Assembly (NCBI GenBank): GCA_030426955.1
Contig: JAUHXS010000004.1
Coordinates: 62,001 to 126,000 of the forward strand
From: Bacteroidia bacterium
GTDB lineage: Bacteria; Bacteroidota; Bacteroidia; Chitinophagales; JAUHXS01
DNA length: 64,000 bases
Direction of reading: 5' to 3'
The position numbers were made by a program, and so were the translations under genes. The notes below the pieces were generated by a model. That model did not search any database. It worked only from the letters and a program-made list of their open reading frames with translations, and had not been told where the DNA came from. Below, one piece after another: positions 1-12,623 of this stretch; position 1 is the first letter of the stretch, and each line of letters opens with the position of its first letter.

Positions 1-1
1 C

Positions 2-3000
2 GAGTTTTATGGTCGAAAAAATGATGGTCAATTCGATCAATTGCTCTACCCAGATTCCTCTTGGCAACCGAACACCTTCAATAGCCTGTTTAACGATACT
101 GCTATTTATTATATTACGTGGAACGGTTTATCCACAAACGAGAGATACACAAATGTTACAAATGATATATCAAGCCCCCCTGTAAAAGAAGATTTTTATA
201 TACATACCTCTAGGTTAGTTTTGTCTGGTGAGTTGTGTAACGGAAGACCTTACAATACAGTAGCTGATGATGTATATTCATCGCAATATGAAGAAGGCAA
301 AGGCTGGGTTGGTATTAGTTTTGCAACACCATCATCAGCATACGACGATTTTAAATCTTATAATCTTACGACGAATCATATTTATGCTAGCGGACCACCA
401 GCAAGCATAAAAACAACTGTCATTGCAAACTCCAACGACAATCATCGTTTACAAATAGATGTTGAAAGCACAAATTATATTGACGTTACTAAAAGTGGTT
501 ATGGTATTCAAAGGTTTGATTTTAATGTTCCCTTAACTGGGTTGCAAGAACCGCAAACCAACTTTTTATACACAGCTGTTCCAGTTACTGATGCTTACAA
601 TCGCAATAATGTATCTTATCTTCAAATTGATTATCCCAGAACTTTTGATTTTAACAATGCAATATCTTGGTCTTTTGAGATAAATAATACCAGTACAACC
701 TATCTCGAAATCACTAATTTCAATGAGCAGGGCACTACCCCTATTTTATATGATCGGGCGAATAACATCAGAATAGAGGGCATTACACAAGCTGGGGTTT
801 TAAAATATGTGCTTCCTCCTGTGGCTGATACTAGGCGGTTGTTTTTAACAAATCAAAATGTTTCCGTTTTTGAAGAAATTGACGAACTAGAAGCTATTAC
901 TTTTATTGATTATTCTTCTGTTTCCAATCAAGGAGATTTTATCTTATTGTCGGATGAGCGTTTTTTAGATGATGGCAACAGTAATAATTATATTGCCGAC
1001 TACGCAAATTATCGAAATAGCCAGGGAAGTGATGTCATTACTGTAATGATAAACCAACTATATGATCAATTTGCTTATGGTATTAGAAAGCACCCTATAT
1101 CTATCACTAATTTTAGTCATTTTGCAATAGACAATTGGGCAACTATACCGCAGCATTTATTTATAGTTGGGAAAGGGTTAGAGATCAACTATTTATCAAG
1201 TAACTACTCTTCTTGCATCATTCCTACTTTCGGCATTCCTGGTTCGGATAATCTTTTAACTGCTGATATTGGTAGTTTCGTTCCTCAAATAGCAACTGGA
1301 AGACTTTCTGTTGAGTCTGTCGCTGATATTAAAATTTATTTGGATAAAGTGGAAGAATTCGAGTCGAACCAAAGCCTACCTCAAACTATTTCAGATAAAC
1401 TATGGATGAAACAAGCTATTCACTTAGGAGGAGGAAAAAATGAAAGTGAGCAAAATACCTTTAAAAATTATCTCAATAATTATGGCAATACCTTTAAAAA
1501 CATTGCATACGGAGGTACTGTTAATTCATTTTACAAAACAAGTTCTGACCCAATACAAATATCTGAATCCGAACAAATAACTAGCCTTATTAGAAATGGA
1601 GCTTCATTAATGACTTTTTTTGGTCATGGATCAACTGGCTCATTTGATTACAGTGTTGATAATCCTGAGAATTTTAATAATAAAGGCAAATACCCTTTGA
1701 TCTTCTCTAATGCTTGTTTCACAGGAGCTATTCATGTCCCATTCGATAATATAAGTGAAGATTTTGTATTAATAAAAGATGAAGGAGCTATCGGATTTTT
1801 ATCTGCTTCTTCTTTTTCAACGGTTTCAGCATTAAATACATTTGCTAATAACTTTTATAAGGTATTATCCCAGCCCTCTACTTATGGATTGAGCATTGGT
1901 AACACTATAAATCAGGCAATAGACGATATCAGTAGTACTTCTTCTAATATTTACAGCAGATTTACTTGTGAGCAGATGAACCTACATGGTGATCCCGCCT
2001 TAAAACTAAATACACATACTCAACCTGACTATGTAATCGAAGCAAATCAGGTTAGTTTTAGCCCATCCATAATATATACTAGTAATGAGAACTTCGATAT
2101 TGAGATGAATATTTACAACCTAGGTCAAGCTATTTCTGATTCTATATATATCGATATTGTAAGAGAGTTTCCAAACGGAGAAGAAGCACCTGTTGCACAT
2201 CAACTTATTGCTGCGCCGTCATATAATACTATAGAAACTTTTACAATTGACATGGAAGCGTTAAGTGCTGTTGGGCTAAATAAGTTTAAAATTACCATTG
2301 ACGCTGAAAACGATGTGGATGAAATATCAGAAACAAATAATTATATTGAAATTTCCACTTTTATTCAGTCAAATAAACTTGTTCCTATTTATCCTTATGA
2401 CTTTAGCATTGTCACTGACCCAGATATTACGTTAAAAGCTTCAACGGCAACAACTATAATACAATTAAAGCAATATCAATTTGAAATCGATACAACGGAA
2501 AATTTCAATAGCCCACTCAAACAATCTACTGCTATTTCACAAATAGGAGGTGTGCTAAAATGGCAACCCAACATTAACTTTACGGATAGTACCGTCTATT
2601 ACTGGCGAGTTAGTCTTGATAGTAATAATGGCGGTAGCTATGACTGGAGCAATAGCTCATTTATATATATCAGTAATAGCAGCAAAGGATGGAACCAATC
2701 CCATTACTACCAGTATTTAGACAATAACTACATCAATATAGAGCTTTCTGATGACAGAGTATTTAAGTTTGTTGACGACCTAAGAGAGGTGCGTGTTGTT
2801 AATGGATTTGCAGGGTGGTTAGGCGGTTCTATCTCTAATGAAGGTGCACAATTTTATTTGAATGGAAATAAACTACACAATTGGAAGTGCACACCATATT
2901 CTGGATGGTATATTGCGGTATTAGATGAACGCACGGGAATACCATTAGAAAGTCCTCCTGGAGGTACAGGAGTTTATAACGATCTTAACTGCAAAGGTTA

Positions 3001-4702
3001 TAATTTTCAAATATTTCGTTTTGACGGAAGTCTAGCCTCACAAAATGGTATGGCACAGCTGATTGATGATGCTCCTGATGGAAGCTACATCCTCAGCTAT
3101 AGCTTGCACTGGGCAAACCCAGAATCTTGGAATGACACGTTGTATAGTGCATTTGAAAGCCTGGGCGCAACTCAAATTAGAACACTGCCAAATGAAACGG
3201 TTTACATATTGTTTGCACAAAAAGGAAACTCTGGCTTTCCAATAACAGAAGCGGTTGGAGGTTCCCCTGGAGATATTACAGATGCAATTGATACGACTAT
3301 GTCATTTTTTTCTGATTGGGGAGAAGGGTATTTTGAATCACCTCAGATTGGTCCATCTGCTGGATGGGAATCACTTAAATGGCACTCTCACTCAATTGAT
3401 ACTATTAATGTAGATATAGCAAGTATTGACGTGATCGGAATATCTAGTACGGGAATAGAAAGTGAACTGATTAACAATATTCAAAGCTTTGATACTTCTT
3501 TAAGTTTTATTGATGCCAATACATATCCGTACATTAAGCTACGTTACAATGCTTATGATGATTCTCTAAAAACACCTCCACAGTTGGACTACTGGCGAGT
3601 ACTTTATAATGAAGTTCCAGAATTGGCTTTAAATCCAAATATTGAATACGAGTTTATAGATGATACACTTGCTCAAGGAGAAACTTTAAAGTCTACTATT
3701 GCCATAGAAAATGTCAGTGAGATAGATATGGACAGCTTACTGGTCAACTATAGCATTTTAAAAAACAATGGATCAGTTGAAAGTATAACATATCCACGTC
3801 AAGCACCACTATTAGCAAATGAAGCCATTTCTTCTACTATAGAGCAAAGTACAATCAGCTTTTCAGGTAACAACATATTATTTATAGAGGCAAACCCTGA
3901 CAATGATCAGCCAGAGAAGAATCATTTTAACAATATTGCATATATACCATTTCATATCATTGGCGACAATGAGCATCCACTTTTAGATGTAACGTTTGAT
4001 GGGATACACATTTTAGATGGTGACATCATTTCTGCAAAGCCTGAAATACTGATTACTTTAAAAGATGAAAATCAGTACTTAGCATTAGATGATACCAACC
4101 TGATCAATGTATTTATTCAATCTCCCAAAGGAGAACTTAACAAAGTTGCTTTTGATAATGATATTATGACGTTTTATCCAGCTTCGCTTGAAAGTGGGAA
4201 AACCAAAGTCAAAAACAAGGCCACAATAGAGTACACACCAAATTATAAGGAAGATGGCACCTACAAAATGATTGTCCAAGGAAGCGATAAGTCGGGAAAT
4301 CAGTCTGGTGAATTCGATTATACCATCTCATTTGAGATAATTAATAAACCCAGTATTACCAACGTATTGAATTATCCTAATCCTTTTACAACATCTACAC
4401 GATTTGTTTTTACCTTGACTGGCTCAGAAATCCCCATCTATTTCAAAATACAAGTTATGACTGTTACCGGGAAAGTTATCAGAGAAATATCATTGAATGA
4501 ACTAGGTCCAATAAATATCGGAAGAAACATCACACAGTTTGCATGGAATGGAACGGACCAGTATGGCGACCCTGTTGGAAACGGACTGTATCTATATCGT
4601 GTTGTAACCTCTCTAGACGGAGAAACTCAAATGGAAAAAAGGGAAACCTCTGCCGATAAATACTTTAAGAGTGGGCTTGGCAAAATGTATCTCATGAGAT
4701 AA
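2..4702 (+). CDS. PorU2-like type IX secretion C25 (gingipain-type) peptidase, 5' end outside window
   Basis: The reading frame is open from the window edge; the TTG at 41 is internal, since the preceding codons read EFYGRKNDGQFDQ, a motif common in PorU-type proteins. The peptidase C25 domain covers roughly residues 290-660 counted from 41. The candidate catalytic His is in FGHGS (about 529) and the Cys in NACFTG (about 559). Two CARDB/Ig-like segments follow (about 670-780 and 1210-1300). The C-terminus (about 1440-1540) is a FlgD-like or type A sorting-like domain beginning NYPNPF. PorU is the T9SS sortase that removes C-terminal signals and attaches cargo to the cell surface. The long CARDB-rich C-terminus fits the PorU2 subgroup better than classical PorU. 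An alternative is a secreted C25 protease that is itself T9SS cargo. Confidence 0.85.
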   Translation, partial: EFYGRKNDGQFDQLLYPDSSWQPNTFNSLFNDTAIYYITWNGLSTNERYTNVTNDISSPPVKEDFYIHTSRLVLSGELCNGRPYNTVADDVYSSQYEEGKGWVGISFATPSSAYDDFKSYNLTTNHIYASGPPASIKTTVIANSNDNHRLQIDVESTNYIDVTKSGYGIQRFDFNVPLTGLQEPQTNFLYTAVPVTDAYNRNNVSYLQIDYPRTFDFNNAISWSFEINNTSTTYLEITNFNEQGTTPILYDRANNIRIEGITQAGVLKYVLPPVADTRRLFLTNQNVSVFEEIDELEAITFIDYSSVSNQGDFILLSDERFLDDGNSNNYIADYANYRNSQGSDVITVMINQLYDQFAYGIRKHPISITNFSHFAIDNWATIPQHLFIVGKGLEINYLSSNYSSCIIPTFGIPGSDNLLTADIGSFVPQIATGRLSVESVADIKIYLDKVEEFESNQSLPQTISDKLWMKQAIHLGGGKNESEQNTFKNYLNNYGNTFKNIAYGGTVNSFYKTSSDPIQISESEQITSLIRNGASLMTFFGHGSTGSFDYSVDNPENFNNKGKYPLIFSNACFTGAIHVPFDNISEDFVLIKDEGAIGFLSASSFSTVSALNTFANNFYKVLSQPSTYGLSIGNTINQAIDDISSTSSNIYSRFTCEQMNLHGDPALKLNTHTQPDYVIEANQVSFSPSIIYTSNENFDIEMNIYNLGQAISDSIYIDIVREFPNGEEAPVAHQLIAAPSYNTIETFTIDMEALSAVGLNKFKITIDAENDVDEISETNNYIEISTFIQSNKLVPIYPYDFSIVTDPDITLKASTATTIIQLKQYQFEIDTTENFNSPLKQSTAISQIGGVLKWQPNINFTDSTVYYWRVSLDSNNGGSYDWSNSSFIYISNSSKGWNQSHYYQYLDNNYINIELSDDRVFKFVDDLREVRVVNGFAGWLGGSISNEGAQFYLNGNKLHNWKCTPYSGWYIAVLDERTGIPLESPPGGTGVYNDLNCKGYNFQIFRFDGSLASQNGMAQLIDDAPDGSYILSYSLHWANPESWNDTLYSAFESLGATQIRTLPNETVYILFAQKGNSGFPITEAVGGSPGDITDAIDTTMSFFSDWGEGYFESPQIGPSAGWESLKWHSHSIDTINVDIASIDVIGISSTGIESELINNIQSFDTSLSFIDANTYPYIKLRYNAYDDSLKTPPQLDYWRVLYNEVPELALNPNIEYEFIDDTLAQGETLKSTIAIENVSEIDMDSLLVNYSILKNNGSVESITYPRQAPLLANEAISSTIEQSTISFSGNNILFIEANPDNDQPEKNHFNNIAYIPFHIIGDNEHPLLDVTFDGIHILDGDIISAKPEILITLKDENQYLALDDTNLINVFIQSPKGELNKVAFDNDIMTFYPASLESGKTKVKNKATIEYTPNYKEDGTYKMIVQGSDKSGNQSGEFDYTISFEIINKPSITNVLNYPNPFTTSTRFVFTLTGSEIPIYFKIQVMTVTGKVIREISLNELGPINIGRNITQFAWNGTDQYGDPVGNGLYLYRVVTSLDGETQMEKRETSADKYFKSGLGKMYLMR

Positions 4703-4755
4703 TAAAAGTCTCTATTAGTATAATTTACTCGCCAATCTATCGTTATTTGTTCAAG

Positions 4756-5991
4756 ATGATTACTGGTCTTTCCACAAGGCAAACTTTAGCATATCTAGGT
4801 TGTATAATGATCATGATCGGTCTGCTCTTTTCAAAAGCAGCCATGAGCATTGGCATGATCACTGTTATTGCTTGTGCCATTATTAATCCCGATATAAAGT
4901 CGGCTTTTTCTAAATTCAAAAAAGATAAAGTCGCTATTGGCCTTACTAGTATATTTTTCATCTACCTACTTAGTGGCATTTACTCCGATGACTGCTCTTA
5001 TTATTTTACCAGAATACGCATAAAGCTACCTTTCCTACTCTTACCATTTAGCTTTATAGCTATTAAGCCATTTCCTAAAAAACACCTAGATGGTTTACTC
5101 TTAGCATTTCTTACTATTATTTTCAGCTACTCTGTTTGGTCATTTACTATCTATTTACAGGATTTTGAACACATCAATAAAAGTTACTTATCAGCCAAAG
5201 TCATACCTGTCTGCATCAGTCATATAAGATTTAGTTTAATGGTAGCCATATCAATCTTTATCGGTGTTTATCTTTACTATCAAAGTCCACTTTTAAAAAC
5301 AAGCAAATTTTTCAAGATAACGTTAATTTTTGTTACGCTTTTCTTAATATTCTTCCTACATATTTTGGCCGTTCGAAGTGGATTAATTGCTTTCTATTTA
5401 GCAGCTATAGCCGTAGCAATAAGAAGTGCTATACTTTTTAAGAAATACTTTTTAGGTCTAACAATAATATCTATAATTTTTTTACTTCCCATTCTCAGCT
5501 ATCATATATTTCCAACATTCAAGAATAAACTACGCTATACGATGTATGATATTTCGTCTTATCAAGAAGATAACTTTAAAAATCTATCTGACTCTAGAAG
5601 AATCACATCTGTAAAAGGGGGAATAGCAATAGCGGCACAAAACCCTATTTGGGGAGTTGGAGCAGGTGATATTCAAACCGAAATGAATGTATTTTATGAT
5701 CGATATTACCCAGAATTAACAACCAAAGACAGGCTAATACCTCACAATCAATTCATCTACATACTTGCCACAACTGGAGTTATAGGACTAGCTATTTTTG
5801 TTATTGCTATATTCTTAACATTAATTGACAATAGGTTTAATTCACTAGTTTTTTTAAGTGCTAGTATTATCATGATAAGTTCCTTCTTTTCAGAAGCGAC
5901 ACTTGAAGTACAAATAGGAACTGCGCTATATATGCTTTTTACAGGACTTGCCTTAAATCAAAAAGGGCTACCTAGTCAGGAAGCCCTTTAA
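4756..5991 (+). CDS. O-antigen ligase/polymerase family membrane protein
   Basis: Polytopic inner-membrane protein of about 411 aa with roughly ten hydrophobic segments and a larger extracytoplasmic loop in the second half (about residues 250-330). The loop holds SRRITSVKGG and NPIWGVGAGD, followed by HNQFIYILATTGVIGL. The G-x-G-x and HNxF pattern is typical of the Wzy_C/O-antigen ligase (WaaL/Wzy) family, which joins or polymerises undecaprenyl-linked glycans at the periplasmic face. I chose the ATG at 4756; a TTG at 4747 would add three residues. It follows the C25 peptidase by about 50 bp. A role in making the surface polysaccharide that anchors T9SS cargo is only an inference from this position. 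A hairpin overlaps the last codons. Confidence 0.8.
   Translation: MITGLSTRQTLAYLGCIMIMIGLLFSKAAMSIGMITVIACAIINPDIKSAFSKFKKDKVAIGLTSIFFIYLLSGIYSDDCSYYFTRIRIKLPFLLLPFSFIAIKPFPKKHLDGLLLAFLTIIFSYSVWSFTIYLQDFEHINKSYLSAKVIPVCISHIRFSLMVAISIFIGVYLYYQSPLLKTSKFFKITLIFVTLFLIFFLHILAVRSGLIAFYLAAIAVAIRSAILFKKYFLGLTIISIIFLLPILSYHIFPTFKNKLRYTMYDISSYQEDNFKNLSDSRRITSVKGGIAIAAQNPIWGVGAGDIQTEMNVFYDRYYPELTTKDRLIPHNQFIYILATTGVIGLAIFVIAIFLTLIDNRFNSLVFLSASIIMISSFFSEATLEVQIGTALYMLFTGLALNQKGLPSQEAL
5961..5990 (+). terminator. Hairpin overlapping the 3' end of the O-antigen ligase-like gene
   Basis: AAAGGGCT and AGCCCTTT pair around a 13-nt loop and lie inside the last codons of the upstream gene, only about 20 bp from the convergent DUF3078 gene. 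It probably ends transcription from one or both sides. No long T tract follows on the plus strand, so efficiency is uncertain. Confidence 0.5.
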
Positions 5992-6011
5992 ATTAGATAG
6001 AAGAATTTCTC

Positions 6012-6932
6012 TTAGAATTTATACGAAAACCCTACTGCTAAAACTTCTTTAAACTGAACCGCTGGCCCAACGGTACCATCATCTCTAGTTAACTTAATGT
6101 CGTCATCATAAATTAGATGAGTAGAAATGCTCGCACTAATATATTCATTAACTTTCAAGGCTAACAAAGCGGTCCAGTTAACATCAATATTTCCCAAATT
6201 CTCCAAGTAGTTTGTATAAAAATCTGCATGGGTATTAAAAGTAATATTCTCCATTATTTTACACTTATAATCCAATGCCAAATAAGCTCCAATTTCAGTT
6301 CTAACAATAGCCCCAGAGTCCAATCCAAAAGCCTGTTCGTTAACACCACCATCTGCTATAATAGTAAACTTTGCAGTGGCTGGGGAGAAAAATAAAGAAA
6401 AATTATCACTTGGTTTATAATCTAGACCAATTGGTAATAATATATAGCCTGGTGCTAAGAAGTTAGTAATATAACCGTTGTTAGTTGTGTCTGCGTAATT
6501 ATAGCCAGGAGCTAACTGAGTTCGAAAATCTAACATAGCCGCTAAAAACCAATCTCCAGATAGTTGATTACCCACTTTTGATCTAAAGTTGAGCAGGTCA
6601 TTATTTTTTCTAAACCCACTAAAGCTAGCAGTATTAATTACTCCATACTGAACATCTAAAAAGTTGTTCCAAAAGAACTTACCTTTTTTATAATTAGCAT
6701 AAGCATTGAATATTCCGTTTATTGCAATAGCGTCTTCGCCCCCTGCAGTCCAGTTACTCAAACTTGTTTGGGTAAAGTTGACATTTATGATACCTCCCTT
6801 ATCCCAACCATCTTCCTCTTGATCAGTTGATTGACCACTAACGCCTGCGGCATTTCCTTTCAATTCATCATCTTGTGCCTGTGCAACAAAAAGCATGGCG
6901 GATGCGATAAATAATAATAAAGCTTTCCTCAT
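6012..6932 (-). CDS. DUF3078 domain-containing outer-membrane protein
   Basis: 306 aa with a clear signal peptide (MRKALLLFIASAMLFVAQAQ) and alternating aromatic/polar strands up to a terminal Phe (AVGFSYKF), typical of an outer-membrane beta barrel. The WDKGGIINVNFTQTSLSNWTAGG segment near residue 43 is characteristic of the DUF3078 family of Bacteroidota, whose function is unknown. It lies 28 bp downstream of the mechanosensitive channel gene on the same strand, so the two may be cotranscribed. Confidence 0.85.
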   Translation of the reverse strand: MRKALLLFIASAMLFVAQAQDDELKGNAAGVSGQSTDQEEDGWDKGGIINVNFTQTSLSNWTAGGEDAIAINGIFNAYANYKKGKFFWNNFLDVQYGVINTASFSGFRKNNDLLNFRSKVGNQLSGDWFLAAMLDFRTQLAPGYNYADTTNNGYITNFLAPGYILLPIGLDYKPSDNFSLFFSPATAKFTIIADGGVNEQAFGLDSGAIVRTEIGAYLALDYKCKIMENITFNTHADFYTNYLENLGNIDVNWTALLALKVNEYISASISTHLIYDDDIKLTRDDGTVGPAVQFKEVLAVGFSYKF

Positions 6933-6960
6933 TGTATTTTCTCTTTACTAAATGAATAAA

Positions 6961-7779
6961 TTATTTTACGTTGTGAACGTGAACATCTGTTTGTGGAAAC
7001 GGAATAGATATTCCTTCTTTGTCAAATGCCTTCTTAACAGCCTCGTTCATATCAAAGAATATACCCCAATAATCTGCAGCATTTGCCCATACTCTTACTG
7101 TAAAATTAACAGAGCTATCTGCTAGTTCTGATACAGCAATGAATGAAGCAGGGTCTTTTAATATTCTTGAATCAGCATCGATCAAACCTTGTAAAACTGA
7201 CTTCGCTTTGTCAATATCGTCTCCATATCCAATACCAAAAGTAAAATCTACTCTTCTTGTCGCTTCAGTAGAGTAGTTAGTCAAAGAGCTAGTAGACAAA
7301 GGTCCATTAGGGATAATAATTGTTTTATTATCTGGAGTTTTTAAAATAGTCACAAATATTTGTATTTCTTTAACCGATCCAATATAGCCTTGAGCATCAA
7401 TTACGTCACCTACTTTAAAAGGTTTAAAGATTAAGATCATCACTCCTCCAGCAAAATTTTGTAATGTGCCAGATAATGCCATACCAATTGCTAAGCCTGC
7501 AGCACCTAAAATTGCTATAAAAGAAGTCATCTCAATACCTACATGCCCTAAAACTGCTATAACAAGCATGATTTTAAGCAAGCCACCTAGAAGGCTTCTC
7601 AAAAAACCTTGAAGAGAGTCATCCATATTTCTCTTCTTGAGTACTTTGCCAACTGCATTTACAATCATTTTAACAATCCATAGACCTATTATTAAAATAA
7701 TTATCGCGGTAACTATTTTAAGGCCATATTTAGTGACTAAGTCCATGATCATGTCTTTGTTATCATTTAAGATTTCCAT
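6961..7779 (-). CDS. Small-conductance mechanosensitive channel, MscS family
   Basis: 272 aa, the length of a minimal MscS subunit. Three hydrophobic segments lie at about 21-42, 62-80 and 84-112; the third is the Gly/Ala-rich pore helix (ILGAAGLAIGMALSGTLQNFAGG). The cytoplasmic vestibule follows with FKVGDVI, PNGPLSTSSLTNYS and the ending IPFPQTDVHV, all family hallmarks. The heptameric channel opens under membrane tension to release solutes on hypo-osmotic shock. It is probably cotranscribed with the downstream DUF3078 gene. Confidence 0.93.
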   Translation of the reverse strand: MEILNDNKDMIMDLVTKYGLKIVTAIIILIIGLWIVKMIVNAVGKVLKKRNMDDSLQGFLRSLLGGLLKIMLVIAVLGHVGIEMTSFIAILGAAGLAIGMALSGTLQNFAGGVMILIFKPFKVGDVIDAQGYIGSVKEIQIFVTILKTPDNKTIIIPNGPLSTSSLTNYSTEATRRVDFTFGIGYGDDIDKAKSVLQGLIDADSRILKDPASFIAVSELADSSVNFTVRVWANAADYWGIFFDMNEAVKKAFDKEGISIPFPQTDVHVHNVK

Positions 7780-7911
7780 TTTTACTTATTTAGTTTTAGT
7801 TTTTGCAAATATATGTTTTGAATTGGAAAATCACACCTAAAATCTTTATAATTGATACATTAAGATTGTGTTAATATCACAATGTATTAAATAGTAACCT
7901 ATAGAGATTCT

Positions 7912-9531
7912 CTAATCCAAGTCTTTAAAAGTCCTATAATATATGTTGCAATCGGGATTTATTTCTTTTAAATAATCAATGCTCCGTTGCTCTATGTTTG
8001 TGTAGCTTACATCAAGATTTTTTAATGTCTTAAAGTGTTCAAGCTGCTTGCTAACAATTCTAAAATCTAATCTCAGGTTAAAACTTAAATTTAAATCTTC
8101 TAAACTGTTCAAATCATTTAAGCAAATTGGCAATGAAGTCAATTCATTGATCTTAATATTAAGCAATTCTAAACGTTCCAGTGAACATATTGCCTCTGGT
8201 AGTTTATCTAATAGGTTATTCCTTAGCTCTAACTCTTTCAATTCTTTAAGACTCCCTATTTCTTCTGGAATTTTCTCTATAACCTGATCATTTAAGCTTA
8301 AAAGTCGAAGCTTATTCAACTTTCCTATTTCCGATGGGATAGCCGATATTTTGTACTCATATGTTTGAAAAAAATCTCCATCCAATTCAAATATCTCTAA
8401 TGAGGATAATGTACCTATCCATTCAGGAATAGCTGTAATCTTATTCCAACTTAAGTCTAGGGTTTTTAATTTATCAAACCCCTCTATCAACGGAAATTTT
8501 TCTAACTCGTTCCAACTTATCAAAAGTGCCTGAAGATTAGAAAGTTTATTAAATCCTTTGGGTAACTTTTCTAATTTGTTCCCTCTCAAATCCAATCGTT
8601 CTAGTTTAACTAGTTTTTTTATAGCCCCTGGCAAAGCCTCTATTTTGTTTTCTCCAGTTCCAACATAAATATGGCTGAGATCTAATACTCTTAAGCTCTC
8701 TAAACTACCAATATTTGAGGGTATACTCACAAGGCTATTCCCCTTTAAGTAAAGCTCTTCCAATAAATTCACTTCACCAATATTTGATGGTAGTTGCTGC
8801 AAACCACATTCATTAAGAAAAAGTACTTTTAAACTTTTCAACGATGCAATTACTTCAAAAGCTTTTTCAATATCTATCGTTCTATTTCTATTGAGATTAA
8901 GGATCTCTAGGTTTTGAAGATTTTGAAATGTGCTAGGCAAGCTGTTCATATTATTTGAGGAGATGTTAAGCTCAATAAGTTTCTTTAAATTTCCTATTTG
9001 TTTTGGAACAATGGATATTTGACAATAAGATAAGTCTAGGCTTTCTAATAAGGGCAATTGCTCCAATATTTCAACAACTTGCTTTTCATTGATAAAGACA
9101 TTGTGCTTTAAACTAACTTTCTTGACCTTTTTCAACTGAGCAAAACTCTCTGGCAAACTTCTAAAACGGTTGTCGCGTAGTGAGATGTATTCAAGATTTT
9201 TTAATTGTCCAATACTTTGGGGTAAAACATTATATTGCCCCCATGTAAGATCAATAGATTTAAGGTTCGGTAAGTACTTCAATAAGGCAAAAAGGCTATC
9301 TAAGTCTAGATTGCGACATTTTAGAAAGCTTATGCTCTCTATATTTTTCAATTTTGTAAGTTCTCTTGGAAAATACTTTTGATCCAACCGTGCAAGCTTT
9401 AGCTCCTTTACATTCAAAGGCTTTTGAATGGCATCATTTAAATTTGTATATACGTTATCAGAAGATGCTACAATAATTGTTGGCAGGCAAACAATCGTAA
9501 ATAGAATGAAGAAATATAAATATTTAAACAT
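7912..9531 (-). CDS. Exported leucine-rich-repeat protein
   Basis: 539 aa with an N-terminal signal peptide (about residues 1-22), then about 18-20 leucine-rich repeats of the 23-residue LxxLxLxxNxLxxLPxxIxxL type filling nearly the whole protein. No catalytic domain and no C-terminal sorting domain is visible, so it is probably a periplasmic or surface binding protein. The repeats resemble bacterial small-LRR/Ran-GAP-like proteins. Ligand unknown. It is monocistronic, with about 130 bp of plain AT-rich spacer on its 3' side. Confidence 0.8.
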   Translation of the reverse strand: MFKYLYFFILFTIVCLPTIIVASSDNVYTNLNDAIQKPLNVKELKLARLDQKYFPRELTKLKNIESISFLKCRNLDLDSLFALLKYLPNLKSIDLTWGQYNVLPQSIGQLKNLEYISLRDNRFRSLPESFAQLKKVKKVSLKHNVFINEKQVVEILEQLPLLESLDLSYCQISIVPKQIGNLKKLIELNISSNNMNSLPSTFQNLQNLEILNLNRNRTIDIEKAFEVIASLKSLKVLFLNECGLQQLPSNIGEVNLLEELYLKGNSLVSIPSNIGSLESLRVLDLSHIYVGTGENKIEALPGAIKKLVKLERLDLRGNKLEKLPKGFNKLSNLQALLISWNELEKFPLIEGFDKLKTLDLSWNKITAIPEWIGTLSSLEIFELDGDFFQTYEYKISAIPSEIGKLNKLRLLSLNDQVIEKIPEEIGSLKELKELELRNNLLDKLPEAICSLERLELLNIKINELTSLPICLNDLNSLEDLNLSFNLRLDFRIVSKQLEHFKTLKNLDVSYTNIEQRSIDYLKEINPDCNIYYRTFKDLD

Positions 9532-9729
9532 AGCGACACGAATATAACGAGATGTTTAATCTACGCATAAAAAAGCCTTATTAAATTAATTGTTGGATAT
9601 TAAAATCTAGCTAGCACCTAATTAATTTGTTTTATCACAAGTTTATTTTATTCCATATCTTCTTGAACTTCCTCTTTGTGTTTTTGTATTTTAGCGCTTA
9701 AATGTCGCTAGTAAGTAATTTAGCAATAA

Positions 9730-11964
<2,235 letters not shown>

Positions 11965-12149
11965 AATGTGGTTTTTAACTTGAGAGAACAAAGAAGGAAA
12001 TATTTCTGAACTTTTTCTGTAGTTAGTTTATGTTTGGCTAAAATAGCACATTTATGTGTAACGTTAAGTTGGCATTACCGTCGAACGTAATTTTAGCCGA
12101 ACGGCATAGGTTAACCTACTTACTGTTATTTAACCGTTGTTACCAACAT
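11965..12149. other. Intergenic stretch with inverted repeats resembling a cassette recombination site
   Basis: The stretch contains AACGTTAAGTTGGC on the left and TTTAACCGTTGTTACCAAC on the right, with GTT/AAC cores of the kind seen in the 44-60 kb array. The match to the array consensus is weaker, because the inner GTATA/TATAC box is not clear. It flanks the 3' end of the small exported-protein gene and could be a decayed single recombination site. Confidence 0.35.
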
Positions 12150-12623
12150 TTAGTTTTTGATTAGGAAAATATTAGTTCTATAGTCTCCATCACTTCTCCA
12201 CAGATCTTTTTTATTCGTTTCTTTATTTCCAATATTGTCAATAACAAACTCATAGGATTCTTTTGATTCATTTATATAGAATGATATTGTGTTGTCGATT
12301 TTATCGTAGCGCCATGTGCCCGCAAGTTTTTGAAACTCAATCGCGACCTTATCTCTGTTTGTGCCTAAGGTCGATTCCTTATATACTATTATTACTTTAT
12401 AGGTTGAATCTTTGCAGGAAAGCTGAATATAACAGTAGTCTGTGTCATTCATATTAAATCTTCTAAAAGGAATAGTGTCGTATTCAAAGAAGTTGTGGTC
12501 TTTTAATTCAAGGGGAGGAACTGCCACCCAGTTATGACCTAAATTGGATTCGCAAAAGCTTTGTCCAAAAATAGAGGGCGCTGAAAAAATAAAAAGTAAG
12601 TAAATGCTGACCTTTTTGAACAT
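12150..12623 (-). CDS. Exported protein of unknown function, possible lone cassette gene
   Basis: 157 aa with a signal peptide (MFKKVSIYLLFIFSAPSIFG). The rest is soluble and beta-rich. The AGTWRYDKIDNTISFY segment near residue 100 recalls lipocalin-like 'GTW' proteins, and a similar GTWEFDKN opening occurs in the cassette protein at 45499. The plus strand reads GTTACCAACAT at one end of the gene and ATTGCTGGTAAT at the other, close to the self-complementary ends of the cassettes farther right. It may be a single cassette inserted between icd and the rRNA genes. No function can be assigned. Confidence 0.6.
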   Translation of the reverse strand: MFKKVSIYLLFIFSAPSIFGQSFCESNLGHNWVAVPPLELKDHNFFEYDTIPFRRFNMNDTDYCYIQLSCKDSTYKVIIVYKESTLGTNRDKVAIEFQKLAGTWRYDKIDNTISFYINESKESYEFVIDNIGNKETNKKDLWRSDGDYRTNIFLIKN

